Of a stretch of 64,000 nt of DNA, positions 43,348 through 52,381 are shown piece by piece. Position numbers and translations under genes: made by a program. The DNA comes from Chryseobacterium bernardetii (lineage in GTDB: Bacteria; Bacteroidota; Bacteroidia; Flavobacteriales; Weeksellaceae), in the NCBI RefSeq assembly GCF_003815975.1, contig NZ_CP033932.1, positions 1,708,501 to 1,772,500 of the forward strand, given 5' to 3'. Numbering within the stretch: the stretch's first letter is position 1; each line of letters opens with the position of its first letter. The notes under the pieces were generated by a model that saw only the letters and a list, made by a program, of their open reading frames with translations, had not been told where the DNA came from and made no database searches.

Positions 43348-45963
43348 TTAAAAGGTAAGTCTTGGTTTTATCAGTTTTGCCACAGTAGCTGTCCATCCCG
43401 TCTGATGTGAAGCTCCTACGCCACGTCCGTTGTCACCGTGGAAGTATTCAAAGAAAGTAATATAATCTCTGAAGTGTTCATCATAATTGAACTTTGGATT
43501 CCCGCCATTGAACGCCCGTTGCCCATGTTCATCCTTTAAGAAGATAGAGCAAAGCCTTTTGCTGATATTCTGGGCCACTTCATCCAGGTTTTTATTCTCA
43601 CCGCTTCCGGTAGGAAGTTCTACCTTCAGGCTGTTTCCGTAATAATAATGGAAACGCTGTAAACTTTCCACGATCAGGAAATTGATAGGAAACCAGATAG
43701 GGCCGCGCCAGTTACTGTTTCCTCCAAACATTCTGCTGTCACTTTCTGCAGGAGTGTAGTACACAACATTTTCAGTACCGTGAACAGAAAATACAAACGG
43801 ATTTTCCTCATATACTTTAGACATCGCACGGATGCCGTAAGCGCTTAAAAATTCCTTTTCATCAAGCATTCTCGTTAAAACCTTAGTCAGTCTGTTTTTA
43901 CGGAGAATACTCATCAGGTGTTTCCTTCCCTGGCCTTCTTCATCCCAATGGGAAACAAGCTTGGTAAGTTCAGGTTTATTCTTTAAGATCCAGTCCATTC
44001 TGGTTTGGAAATTCGGCATTTTTTCCAGAAGGCGGTGATCTACAATTTCCACGGCAAATAATGGAATTAGCCCAACAATACTTCTCAAGCGTAAGGAAAC
44101 ACTGTTTCCGTTTCCAAGCTGAAGAACATCATAGAAAAATCCATCTTCCTCATTCCATAGGCCTTTTGTTCCTTCACCCAGGTTTTCCATGGCTTCCGCA
44201 ATATACAGATAGTGTTCAAAGAATTTAATGGCCATGTCTTCATATACCTGGTAATACTGGGCCAGTTCCATAGCAATCCGCATCATGTTCAGCGCATACA
44301 TAGCCATCCAGCTTGTTCCGTCTGCCTGCTCTAGGTGCTGGCCATCTTCTAAAACCATATTTCGGTCAAAAGCTCCGATATTATCCAAACCAAGAAAACC
44401 TCCTCCGAAAATATTCTTTCCGTTTTTATCCTTTCGGTTTACCCACCAGGTAAAATTAAGGAGCAGCTTTTGGAAGACTTTTTCAAGGAATAATAAATCA
44501 GGTTTGCCGTTGCTCTTTTCATCAATTTTAAAAACTCTGAAGCAAGACCATGCATGCACAGGAGGATTCACATCACTCATATTCCATTCATATGCCGGTA
44601 GCTGTCCGTTAGGATGCATATACCATTCTTTAGTCAGAAGTAAAAGCTGTCCCTTGGCAAATTCAGCATCAATAATAGATAAAGGTACACAGTGAAAAGC
44701 AAGGTCCCAGGTGGCGTACCAGGGATATTCCCACTTATCAGGCATGGAAATAATATCTTTATTGTGAAGGTGGTTCCATTCCGTATTTCTTACATAATCA
44801 TTAAAGTTCCTCGGAGCTTCAAAGTTCGGATCTCCTTTCAGCCATTTTCCTATATTATAATGATAAAACTGCTTATTCCAAAGAAGTCCTGCAAAAGCCT
44901 GTCTTTGAACATTCCTCTCATCTTCATTGGTTGTGTCGTTTTGAACATCATTGTAAAACTCTTCTGCTTCGGCCTTTCTCAGAGTAAAGATTTCATCAAA
45001 ACTCTGAAAAGGTTCAGCAATTGCCTCTGGACAAAGCCTGAATTCAAACGTCTCAGATTGTCCGGCACCAATTACTTCATCAATCAAGAAAGAAGCTTTT
45101 GTACCTCTTTTTTCAGGATTTACAGTATTACTGCCGTAAATAATATAATTATTGATGCCATCTTTAAAATAGGTGCCTTCCGCCTGGGGAGCTCCATACA
45201 ACTTTGGTGTGTTGGTTTCATTTTCACAGAATACCCTTTGTGTGTTATCTTTTCTTGAATAAAACTTCTTGATAGAAATGCTGTCGTGTTCAATATTAAT
45301 ACTTCCGTCATGGGAAGCATACATATCCGCTTTATAGGTATTGTATCCCCATTTCCAGTTGTTTCGGAACCATGCTGTGGGGGCTACCACAATCGGAGCT
45401 TCCTGCTGGCTTCGGTTACAAACAGTTACTCTTACCAGGATATCATTGTGATCTGCTTTACAGTATTCAATGAAAATATCAAAATAAGCATCATTATCAA
45501 AAATTCCGGTATCAAAAATCTCATATTCAGGCTCCTGTTTGCTCCGTCTGCCATTTTCTGCAACAAGCTCGTCATACGGGAATTCATTAATCGGATATTT
45601 GTACACCATTTTCATATAACTATGAGTAGGTGTATTATCCAGATAATAGAAAATTTCTTTAATATCTTCACCATGGTTTCCCTGCGGATTGCTCAACCCA
45701 AAGAAACGCTCTTTAACAATTTTGTCCTTTTTATTCCAGAACGAAAGAGCAAAGCAGAAGAGCTGCTTTACATCCGAAATTCCTGCAATACCTTCCTCTC
45801 CCCAACGGTAGGCATAGCTTTCCGCATTATTATGATTGGTATAGTTCCATGCATTTCCGTTTGGGCTGTAATCTTCCCGTACATTTCCCCATTGCCGGTT
45901 GCTTACATAAGGTCCCCAGTTTTTCCATTTGGTATCTTGTAATCTTTCTTTTTCGGCGATCAT
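43348..45963 (-). CDS. Glycoside hydrolase, GH63/MGH1-like glucosidase
   Basis: The 871-residue protein has no signal peptide and is probably cytosolic. The C-terminal (alpha/alpha)6 barrel shows WEYPWYATWDLAFHCVPLSI, LEDGQHLEQADGTSWMAMYA and FGGNSNWRGPIWFPINFLIV, as in GH63-type and mannosylglycerate-hydrolase-like enzymes. The N-terminal part is beta-rich. Its substrate (an alpha-linked glucose disaccharide or glucosylglycerate-like compound) is inferred from the family. It is alone, with a 355-base gap before the next gene, which holds the SAM riboswitch. Confidence 0.87.
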   Translation of the reverse strand: MIAEKERLQDTKWKNWGPYVSNRQWGNVREDYSPNGNAWNYTNHNNAESYAYRWGEEGIAGISDVKQLFCFALSFWNKKDKIVKERFFGLSNPQGNHGEDIKEIFYYLDNTPTHSYMKMVYKYPINEFPYDELVAENGRRSKQEPEYEIFDTGIFDNDAYFDIFIEYCKADHNDILVRVTVCNRSQQEAPIVVAPTAWFRNNWKWGYNTYKADMYASHDGSINIEHDSISIKKFYSRKDNTQRVFCENETNTPKLYGAPQAEGTYFKDGINNYIIYGSNTVNPEKRGTKASFLIDEVIGAGQSETFEFRLCPEAIAEPFQSFDEIFTLRKAEAEEFYNDVQNDTTNEDERNVQRQAFAGLLWNKQFYHYNIGKWLKGDPNFEAPRNFNDYVRNTEWNHLHNKDIISMPDKWEYPWYATWDLAFHCVPLSIIDAEFAKGQLLLLTKEWYMHPNGQLPAYEWNMSDVNPPVHAWSCFRVFKIDEKSNGKPDLLFLEKVFQKLLLNFTWWVNRKDKNGKNIFGGGFLGLDNIGAFDRNMVLEDGQHLEQADGTSWMAMYALNMMRIAMELAQYYQVYEDMAIKFFEHYLYIAEAMENLGEGTKGLWNEEDGFFYDVLQLGNGNSVSLRLRSIVGLIPLFAVEIVDHRLLEKMPNFQTRMDWILKNKPELTKLVSHWDEEGQGRKHLMSILRKNRLTKVLTRMLDEKEFLSAYGIRAMSKVYEENPFVFSVHGTENVVYYTPAESDSRMFGGNSNWRGPIWFPINFLIVESLQRFHYYYGNSLKVELPTGSGENKNLDEVAQNISKRLCSIFLKDEHGQRAFNGGNPKFNYDEHFRDYITFFEYFHGDNGRGVGASHQTGWTATVAKLIKPRLTF

Positions 45964-46095
45964 ATAGCATCATTTTTCAATACGAAGTTAGTTTTTTTGG
46001 AAAATAATTCCAATTCCTTTTATCTGAAGAATAATTAATATAGTCTTGAAATACTTGTGTTTAAGGGCTTTTTTAAATATTAAATTAATTTTTTT

Positions 46096-46124
46096 TTGAT
46101 TTTAAAAGAAAAGAACTACCTTTG
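46096..46124 (+). promoter_or_regulatory. Promoter of the methionine operon
   Basis: TTG (46096-46098), an 18-base spacer and TACCTTTG (46117-46124) match the Bacteroidota consensus; the SAM riboswitch starts 30 bases after the -7 box. Confidence 0.65.
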
Positions 46125-46153
46125 CACCATTCGTTCATTCAAATATTGAAAAT

Positions 46154-46257
46154 GTTATCAAGAAAGGTTGAGGGATTAGACCCTATGAAACCTTAGCAAC
46201 CCTTTGTGCAAGCAAAGAAGGTGCTACGTTCTACCAAAATTATTTTGGACAGATAAC
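46154..46257 (+). promoter_or_regulatory. SAM-I (S-box) riboswitch
   Basis: The closing stem GTTATC (46154) and GATAAC (46257) encloses the conserved core: TCAAGAAAGGTTGAGGGATT, then ACCCTATGAAACCTTAGCAA, CC, and the variable P3/P4 arm ending GGTGCTACGTTCTACC. These are the S-box landmarks (AGAGRNNG..GGG..GAAACC..GCAACC). S-adenosylmethionine binding should switch off the downstream metX operon. A short hairpin, GCCAT-TTCTT-ATGGC (46276-46290), follows and may be part of the expression platform. Confidence 0.93.
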
Positions 46258-46319
46258 TTACTGAAGTTCTTTTCAGCCATTTCTTATGGCATTTTCAATT
46301 GTATTAAAATATAATAGAA

Positions 46320-47276
46320 TTGAAAGCAGAACTAAACTATATTAATCTTTCGTATCAAACAAATTCCCAAAAGGAATACAATATCCCGTTAAGTTATGAG
46401 CTTTTCGGGAAAGACCTGTTTACAGCTCCTGTCATCCTGATCAACCACGCCCTTACCGGAAACTCAACGGTGTCCGGAGAAAAAGGCTGGTGGAAGCAAT
46501 TGGTAGGCGAAAATCAGATTGTTGATACCAATAAATATACGGTTCTATGTTTCAACATTCCCGGAAACGGTTATGATCATTTTTTAATTGAAGACTATGA
46601 AGACTTCACCCCTTCAGATATTGCCAATATATTTCTGAAAGGATTGGAAGCTTTACATATTACAAATCTATACGCCATTATTGGAGGTTCTCTGGGGGGC
46701 GGAATTGGATGGGAAATGCTGGCAAAACAACCCAAACTGGCAGAAATTTTTATTCCTATTGCCTGCGATTACAGAACCCATGATTGGTTACACGCGCAAT
46801 GCCTGGTTCAGAAATTTTTGTTGAATCATAAAGATGAACCATTACAAAAAGCAAGAATCCACGCTATGCTGTGTTATAGAACTCCGGAATCACTCAATGA
46901 AAGATTTCAAAATAAGTACAGCCAGGAAAAACAGCGCCTGAAATCTGAAGACTGGCTGATTTATCACGGCAATGCATTAAACGAAAGATTTAGTTTAAAT
47001 GCGTACAGGCTGATGAATCACCTGCTGATGAATATTAATGCCGATGAAACAGATCTGGAGAGGATAGAAGCACGAATGCACATGATCTCCGTAGATACAG
47101 ATTTATTCTTCCCGGCTTCTGAAATCCGGATGTGTTTTGAAAAGCTGAAAAAGAAAAAGGAGAATATCTCTTATCACGAGATCCAATCTATACACGGGCA
47201 TGATGCCTTCCTAATGGAATATCAACAATTAAATAATATCATAAAAAACATTTTATATAGAAATGAAAAATGCTAA
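46320..47276 (+). CDS. metX: Homoserine O-acetyltransferase-like enzyme (MetX)
   Basis: The gene opens with TTG at 46320; no ATG or GTG lies between it and the in-frame stop at 46305, and the family homology starts at once. The 318-residue protein has an alpha/beta-hydrolase core: VILINHALTGNSTVSGEKGW, the nucleophile in AIIGGSLGGGIGWEML, Asp in VDTDLFFPASE and His in SIHGHDAFLME. It acetylates homoserine for methionine synthesis. It sits directly behind the SAM riboswitch and overlaps the dehydrogenase gene by 14 bases. It is shorter than most MetX proteins. Confidence 0.9.
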   Translation: MKAELNYINLSYQTNSQKEYNIPLSYELFGKDLFTAPVILINHALTGNSTVSGEKGWWKQLVGENQIVDTNKYTVLCFNIPGNGYDHFLIEDYEDFTPSDIANIFLKGLEALHITNLYAIIGGSLGGGIGWEMLAKQPKLAEIFIPIACDYRTHDWLHAQCLVQKFLLNHKDEPLQKARIHAMLCYRTPESLNERFQNKYSQEKQRLKSEDWLIYHGNALNERFSLNAYRLMNHLLMNINADETDLERIEARMHMISVDTDLFFPASEIRMCFEKLKKKKENISYHEIQSIHGHDAFLMEYQQLNNIIKNILYRNEKC

Positions 47277-48801
47277 CGAAATAAAATTTTTGAAGAACAG
47301 ATCAATTGTCAAATTTGAAGGAGAAGATTTCTTAGGGGAAATCGGAATTGACGGACGAATTTTTAAAGCGCTTACTTTAGCCCGTATCAGTGTGGGGGTA
47401 ATCTCCCAGCAAGCTATAGAAAACGGAATTTCTATCTTGGTTCACGAAAATGATGCTGAAAAAGCGGTAGCTTGTCTTATTGATGAATTTGAAGCAGAAA
47501 GAAAATCAGGAAAAGTATCCCAAATATACAGTATTAACAATGTTTCTGTGATTGGTTTTGTAGCAGAAGATTCCAATAAAATCTTTGCAGAGCTGGCGAG
47601 AAACAATGTTTTCCCATTGCTTTTAAACCAGGTGGCCGGTGAGAACAGGGTAAACATCGTAGTCACTTCTTCGCAGGATGAAAAAACAAAAAACATCATA
47701 GAATCTGAGATCTTCAAAAAGCCGAAGACCGTTCATCTGGCCATTATCGGTCATGGAAATGTTGGTAAAACATTAATTGAGCAGGTTCTTGAATCTTCAG
47801 AAGAAATTAAGAGACGTAAAAAAATAGACCTTAAAGTAGTTGCTGTAGCCAATTCAAAGAAAATAGCATTCAATAAAAAAGGGTTTGATAATCATTGGAC
47901 AGATGAAGTTTTAACAGCAGATAAGCCATCCAATGTTGAGGAGTTAATCAACTTCTCCAATGAAAATCAATTGGAAAACCTCATTGTTGTAGATAACACG
48001 GCAAGCAAAGATTTTGTGAAAAACTATCATGCATTAGCAGAAAACGGATTTGATCTGGTTTCTTCTAACAAAATTTTCAACACTCTTCCCATCGAAGAAT
48101 ATAGAAAACTAAGATATACGTTGAGCAAAAATAACAGACGATATTTATATGAAACCAATGTTGGAGCCGGTCTTCCGTTAATTGATACCATCAAATTATT
48201 GCACCTTTCAGGAGAAAATATCACAAGAATCAAAGGAGTGTTCTCCGGAACCTTGAGTTATGTTTTCAACAATTTTTCCTTAAGAGACGATAAGTTTTCC
48301 ACAATTATCAATGAAGCTCTGGAAAAAGGGTATACAGAACCGGATCCGAGAGAAGATCTGTCAGGAAATGATGTAGCCAGAAAGCTATTGATTCTGGCAA
48401 GAGAATTAGACCTAATCAACGAATTTGAAGATATTAATATTCAGAATCTGGTTCCGGAAAATTTATTATCAGTTTCAAAATCAGAATTCCTTTCAAGATT
48501 AGATGAGCTTGATGAGGAATACCAGAAGATCAAAGAAAGCCAGGAACCTGGCCATGTATTACGTTACGTAGGAGATCTCCACGGAAATTTACAGGAAGAA
48601 AAAGGACAGCTTGATGTAAAACTGGTTTCTGTACCGGGAAGTTCGGCTTTAGGACAGTTGAAAGGTTCAGACTCTATCTTTGAGATCTACACAGAAAGTT
48701 ACGGTGAAAACCCAATCGTGATCATGGGGGCCGGAGCCGGAGCCCAGGTAACTGCAAGAGGAGTATTCGGTGATATTTTAAGACTAAGTGAAACTAAATA
48801 A
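47263..48801 (+). CDS. Homoserine dehydrogenase with N-terminal ACT domains (kinase domain absent)
   Basis: The 512-residue protein resembles the C-terminal half of bifunctional ThrA. Residues 1-150 are an ACT pair (FLGEIGIDGRIFKALTLARI). NAD(P) binding begins at LAIIGHGNVGKTLIEQV (about 163), and the catalytic part has NVGAGLPLIDTIKLLHLSGE and GVFSGTLSYVFNNFS, with NDVARKLLILARELDL further on. The aspartokinase catalytic domain is missing. It supplies homoserine for the adjacent MetX, with which it overlaps by 14 bases. Confidence 0.92.
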   Translation: MKNANEIKFLKNRSIVKFEGEDFLGEIGIDGRIFKALTLARISVGVISQQAIENGISILVHENDAEKAVACLIDEFEAERKSGKVSQIYSINNVSVIGFVAEDSNKIFAELARNNVFPLLLNQVAGENRVNIVVTSSQDEKTKNIIESEIFKKPKTVHLAIIGHGNVGKTLIEQVLESSEEIKRRKKIDLKVVAVANSKKIAFNKKGFDNHWTDEVLTADKPSNVEELINFSNENQLENLIVVDNTASKDFVKNYHALAENGFDLVSSNKIFNTLPIEEYRKLRYTLSKNNRRYLYETNVGAGLPLIDTIKLLHLSGENITRIKGVFSGTLSYVFNNFSLRDDKFSTIINEALEKGYTEPDPREDLSGNDVARKLLILARELDLINEFEDINIQNLVPENLLSVSKSEFLSRLDELDEEYQKIKESQEPGHVLRYVGDLHGNLQEEKGQLDVKLVSVPGSSALGQLKGSDSIFEIYTESYGENPIVIMGAGAGAQVTARGVFGDILRLSETK

Positions 48802-48805
48802 AATG

Positions 48806-48904
48806 AATGTAACAATCTAACAATGTAATAGTTTGCTAATGTTCTTAATTGTTATTCTGAACAAAGCGAGAAATCTCATTGTTATACTGTTAGATTGATA
48901 CATT
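48806..48904. repeat. Intergenic inverted-repeat element inside the met region
   Basis: Arms of 23 bases, 48806-48828 (AATGTAACAATCTAACAATG then TAA) and 48882-48904 (reverse complement AATGTATCAATCTAACAGTA then TAA), match except at three positions, enclosing a 53-base centre with TTCTGAACAAAGCGAGAAAT. It lies between the dehydrogenase and metZ-like genes. It resembles dispersed intergenic hairpin elements rather than a terminator, having no T-run. Confidence 0.6.
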
Positions 48905-48928
48905 GGTAAATTGACAAATTAAAACTAT

Positions 48929-50089
48929 ATGGAAAATTTCGAAACATCAGCAATAAGAACCCAGACTGAGAGATCTCAGTTTGATGAACATTCCACACCG
49001 TTATATCTTACATCCAGTTTTATTTTTCAGGATGCTGAAGATATGAGAGCAAGCTTTGCTGAAGAAAAACCTAAAAACCTGTACAGCCGTTTCTCAAACC
49101 CAAATGTATCTGAGTTTACTGAGAAGATCGCAAAAATGGAAGGTGCAGAAGCTGGATATGCCTTTGCAACAGGAATGGCTGCCATTTATTCTACATTTGC
49201 CGCTCTGCTAAGTGCAGGAGACCATATCGTAAGCTGCCAGTCGGTTTTTGGATCTACTCACACGTTATTCACAAAATATTTCCCAAAGTGGAATATTGAA
49301 ACTACCTATTTCAAAGCAGAAGATGCAGAGAACGTAGAGCAATATATAAAACCGAATACAAAGATCCTATATCTTGAAACCCCTACCAATCCGGCTATTG
49401 AAATTCTGGATCTGGAGTTTTTCGGACAGATTGCTAAAAAGCATAACCTGATCTTTATTGTAGATAACTGTTTTGCAACACCTTATCTTCAGCAACCGAT
49501 CAAATATGGTGCGGATGTTGTTGTACATTCTGCAACGAAGTTGATTGACGGGCAGGGAAGAGTATTAGGCGGAATTGCAGTAGGAAAAGAAGACCTGATC
49601 AGAGAAATCTATCTTTTCGCAAGAAATACAGGGCCGGCGTTGTCTCCTTTTAATGCATGGGTATTATCGAAAAGTCTGGAGACATTGGCTATACGTGTTG
49701 AAAAGCACTGCGAGAATGCTCTGAAAGTAGCAGAGTTTTTAGAAAACCACCCTAATGTGGAACTGGTAAAATATCCGTTCCTGAAGTCCCATCCGAACTA
49801 TGAGGTAGCCAAAAAGCAGATGAAGCTTGGAGGAAATATCGTTGCCTTTGAAATAAAAGGCGGAATAGAAGGCGGAAGAAGTTTCTTGGATAAGATTAAA
49901 ATGTGTTCACTCTCGGCAAACTTAGGGGATACAAGAACGATTGTTACCCATCCGGCATCTACAACGCATTCCAAACTGTCAGACGAAGAAAGAAACGAAG
50001 TAGGAATTACAGCAGGTTTAGTTCGTTGTTCAGTAGGCTTGGAAAACGTAGACGACATTATTGCAGACTTAAAACAAGCCTTAGATTAA
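48929..50089 (+). CDS. metZ: O-acylhomoserine sulfhydrylase, PLP-dependent (MetZ/Cys-Met metabolism family)
   Basis: The 386-residue protein belongs to the fold-type I trans-sulfuration family. Diagnostic segments: TPLYLTSSFIFQDAED, LYSRFSNPN, AFATGMAAIYSTFAALLSAG, the Schiff-base Lys204 in VVVHSATKLIDGQGRVLGG and TIVTHPASTTHSKLSDEE. With MetX as upstream partner the substrate is probably O-acetylhomoserine, giving homocysteine directly from sulfide. The choice of acetyl rather than succinyl is inferred. Confidence 0.92.
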   Translation: MENFETSAIRTQTERSQFDEHSTPLYLTSSFIFQDAEDMRASFAEEKPKNLYSRFSNPNVSEFTEKIAKMEGAEAGYAFATGMAAIYSTFAALLSAGDHIVSCQSVFGSTHTLFTKYFPKWNIETTYFKAEDAENVEQYIKPNTKILYLETPTNPAIEILDLEFFGQIAKKHNLIFIVDNCFATPYLQQPIKYGADVVVHSATKLIDGQGRVLGGIAVGKEDLIREIYLFARNTGPALSPFNAWVLSKSLETLAIRVEKHCENALKVAEFLENHPNVELVKYPFLKSHPNYEVAKKQMKLGGNIVAFEIKGGIEGGRSFLDKIKMCSLSANLGDTRTIVTHPASTTHSKLSDEERNEVGITAGLVRCSVGLENVDDIIADLKQALD

Positions 50090-50194
50090 TCACGAAGAGC
50101 TCCAACGAGGCGGTTTAATCAAGATAGAAGGAAGTATTATCAACTTCCTATCAGTCCCAAACCATATCAGTCTCACTCAACAACTATAAAAGAG

Positions 50195-51205
50195 ATGACA
50201 AATATAGAATCACTAAACAAAGCCTTAAAAGAACGCATCCTGGTCCTGGATGGCGCTATGGGAACCATGCTTCAGCGTTATAAATTCGAAGAAGAAGATT
50301 ACCGTGGCGAACGTTTCAAAGACTGGGAATATCCGGTAAAAGGAAACAATGATTTGCTTTCTTTAACACAGCCCCAAGCAATTGAAGAAGTACATAAAAA
50401 ATACCTGGAAGCAGGGGCCGATATCATTGAAACCAATACATTCTCCGGAACTACCATTGCGATGGCAGATTATCACATGGAAGAACTGGTGTATGAGCTG
50501 AACTATGAGTCCGCAAGAATTGCCAGAAAAGCCTGTGATGAATACACAGCAAAAAATGCGGATAAACCTAGATTTGTAGCAGGGTCAATTGGCCCAACCA
50601 ACAGAACTGCAAGCTTAAGCCCTGATGTAAATGACCCTGGATACAGAGCCATTACTTTTGAAGAACTGAGAGTTGCTTACAAGCAGCAATGTGAAGCCTT
50701 ATTAGACGGAGGCTCAGATATCTTATTGGTAGAAACCATATTTGATACACTGAATGCGAAAGCAGCTCTGTTTGCCATTGATGAACTTCAGGAAGAAAGA
50801 GGTATTAAAATCCCGATCATGGTTTCAGGAACCATTACAGATGCTTCCGGAAGAACACTGAGCGGGCAGACTGCAGAAGCCTTTTTGATCTCTGTTTCCC
50901 ATCTGAATTTATTAAGTGTTGGCTTTAACTGCGCTTTAGGAGCAAACCAGTTAACTCCTTATCTGGAAACACTGGCTCATAATTCAGAATTCTATGTTTC
51001 AGCTTATCCGAACGCCGGTTTACCGAACGCTTTCGGAAAATATGATGAAACGCCGGAAGATATGGCCAGACAGATCAAAGAATATGCAGAAAAAGGATTG
51101 ATTAATATTATCGGTGGCTGTTGCGGTACTACACCGGAACACATTAAAGCCATTGCAGAGCTGGTAGAAAAATATGAACCAAGAAAATTGAAGGAATTTG
51201 TCTGA
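50195..51205 (+). CDS. metH: Methionine synthase, N-terminal homocysteine S-methyltransferase module
   Basis: The 336-residue protein is the homocysteine-binding barrel of cobalamin-dependent methionine synthase as a separate protein. It starts with [20 protein letters not shown] and has [37 protein letters not shown] and the zinc-ligand cysteines in [13 protein letters not shown] and [10 protein letters not shown]. The rest of the enzyme is encoded at 52382-55042 behind a desaturase gene, so the pathway uses a split enzyme. Confidence 0.93.
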   Translation: MTNIESLNKALKERILVLDGAMGTMLQRYKFEEEDYRGERFKDWEYPVKGNNDLLSLTQPQAIEEVHKKYLEAGADIIETNTFSGTTIAMADYHMEELVYELNYESARIARKACDEYTAKNADKPRFVAGSIGPTNRTASLSPDVNDPGYRAITFEELRVAYKQQCEALLDGGSDILLVETIFDTLNAKAALFAIDELQEERGIKIPIMVSGTITDASGRTLSGQTAEAFLISVSHLNLLSVGFNCALGANQLTPYLETLAHNSEFYVSAYPNAGLPNAFGKYDETPEDMARQIKEYAEKGLINIIGGCCGTTPEHIKAIAELVEKYEPRKLKEFV

Positions 51206-51288
51206 TTAGATAGATTTTTTTAATTAAAATCAAGAATGAAGGCTGGGTTATAAATATTATCTTTAAATAAACCACAAAATTTAATGTA

Positions 51289-52380
51289 ATGGAAAAGCCG
51301 AGTTACTTAAAAGATTCAGATGATGCCAGATTGTTTAATGAACTGAGAAAGAAAGTAAACCAGCGGGTAGAAGCTATTTCTGAAAACAGGGATGTTTATA
51401 TTCAGATCAAAGCGGTAATTCTCCCATTGATCTATTTAGGTTTATATTTCTTTGCAGTCTTTAATGCAGACAAACATTGGATCTATATCCTGAGTTTTAT
51501 TTTAATGGGAATTTCTTTGGTTTTAATTTATTTAAATCTGATCCATGAAGCAGCCCACAACAACATCTTTAAAAGCAAAAGACTGAATGGTGTGGTATTG
51601 CATATTTTTGATTTCATAGGAGCCAATTCCTATATCTGGAAGAAAAGACATATCGCAAGTCACCATGCCTATCCGAATGTGGATGGCTGGGATACCGATA
51701 TTGAGCAGAGTGGTTTGCTGTTAATAGTGCCTTGGATTAAGGCAAAAGGAATACAGAAGTATCAGCACAGGTTTTTCTTTTTAGTATATCCGTTGTATTT
51801 GTTCAATTGGATGTTCATAAGAGACTTCAGGGACTTCTTTGACAAGGAAAGGGTGATTTTGAAGACCCAGGGAAAAATACCCGTTATTGAAAAAGTAAAG
51901 ATGGTGAGTTATAAGCTGTTTTATTTTTTTTATCAGATTGTGATCCCTGTTGTGTTCTTTAAAGTATCAGTTGGTTTGGCTTTAGGAGCTTGGTTTTTAC
52001 AGGTTATTGCAGCAAGCATTTTTGCACTGTTTGTGTTATTGCCCCTGCATCCGCTTCCTGATAATGCCTTTCCAAGATTGAACAAAGACAATGGGCTTCC
52101 ATTTAGCTGGCTTCGTCATCAGCTGGAAGTAACTAACGATTTGAAAGAGAATAACTGGTTGGTAAGAAATGTGTTAGGAAATTTTAATTTCCATGTAGCT
52201 CATCACCTTTTTCCTAATTACAGTTATATGTATTACAATGAAATCACCGAAGAGATAGAAGAATTTGCTAAAGAACATGGCTTGGCATACAAAAGGTTCC
52301 CACTGTTCACTGCCTTAGGCAAGCACAGGGATTTATTAAGGCAGAATGCCAATAATGCCTACTATATTTTAGAAGAATAA
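51289..52380 (+). CDS. Membrane fatty-acid desaturase
   Basis: The 363-residue protein has the three histidine boxes of acyl-lipid or acyl-CoA desaturases: [32 protein letters not shown] and [15 protein letters not shown]. Four or more hydrophobic stretches lie around them ([20 protein letters not shown] and others). It introduces double bonds into membrane acyl chains, probably at growth-temperature demand. It lies between the two methionine synthase modules, with one base before the downstream start, an unusual placing for a lipid gene. Confidence 0.92.
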   Translation: MEKPSYLKDSDDARLFNELRKKVNQRVEAISENRDVYIQIKAVILPLIYLGLYFFAVFNADKHWIYILSFILMGISLVLIYLNLIHEAAHNNIFKSKRLNGVVLHIFDFIGANSYIWKKRHIASHHAYPNVDGWDTDIEQSGLLLIVPWIKAKGIQKYQHRFFFLVYPLYLFNWMFIRDFRDFFDKERVILKTQGKIPVIEKVKMVSYKLFYFFYQIVIPVVFFKVSVGLALGAWFLQVIAASIFALFVLLPLHPLPDNAFPRLNKDNGLPFSWLRHQLEVTNDLKENNWLVRNVLGNFNFHVAHHLFPNYSYMYYNEITEEIEEFAKEHGLAYKRFPLFTALGKHRDLLRQNANNAYYILEE

Positions 52381-52381
52381 A

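Noticed and set aside
45286..45942. 218-residue plus-strand frame
   Set aside because: It is antisense to the GH63-type gene, has no family features and reflects codon bias of the real gene; the same applies to the frames at 44285-44695 and 44692-45258.
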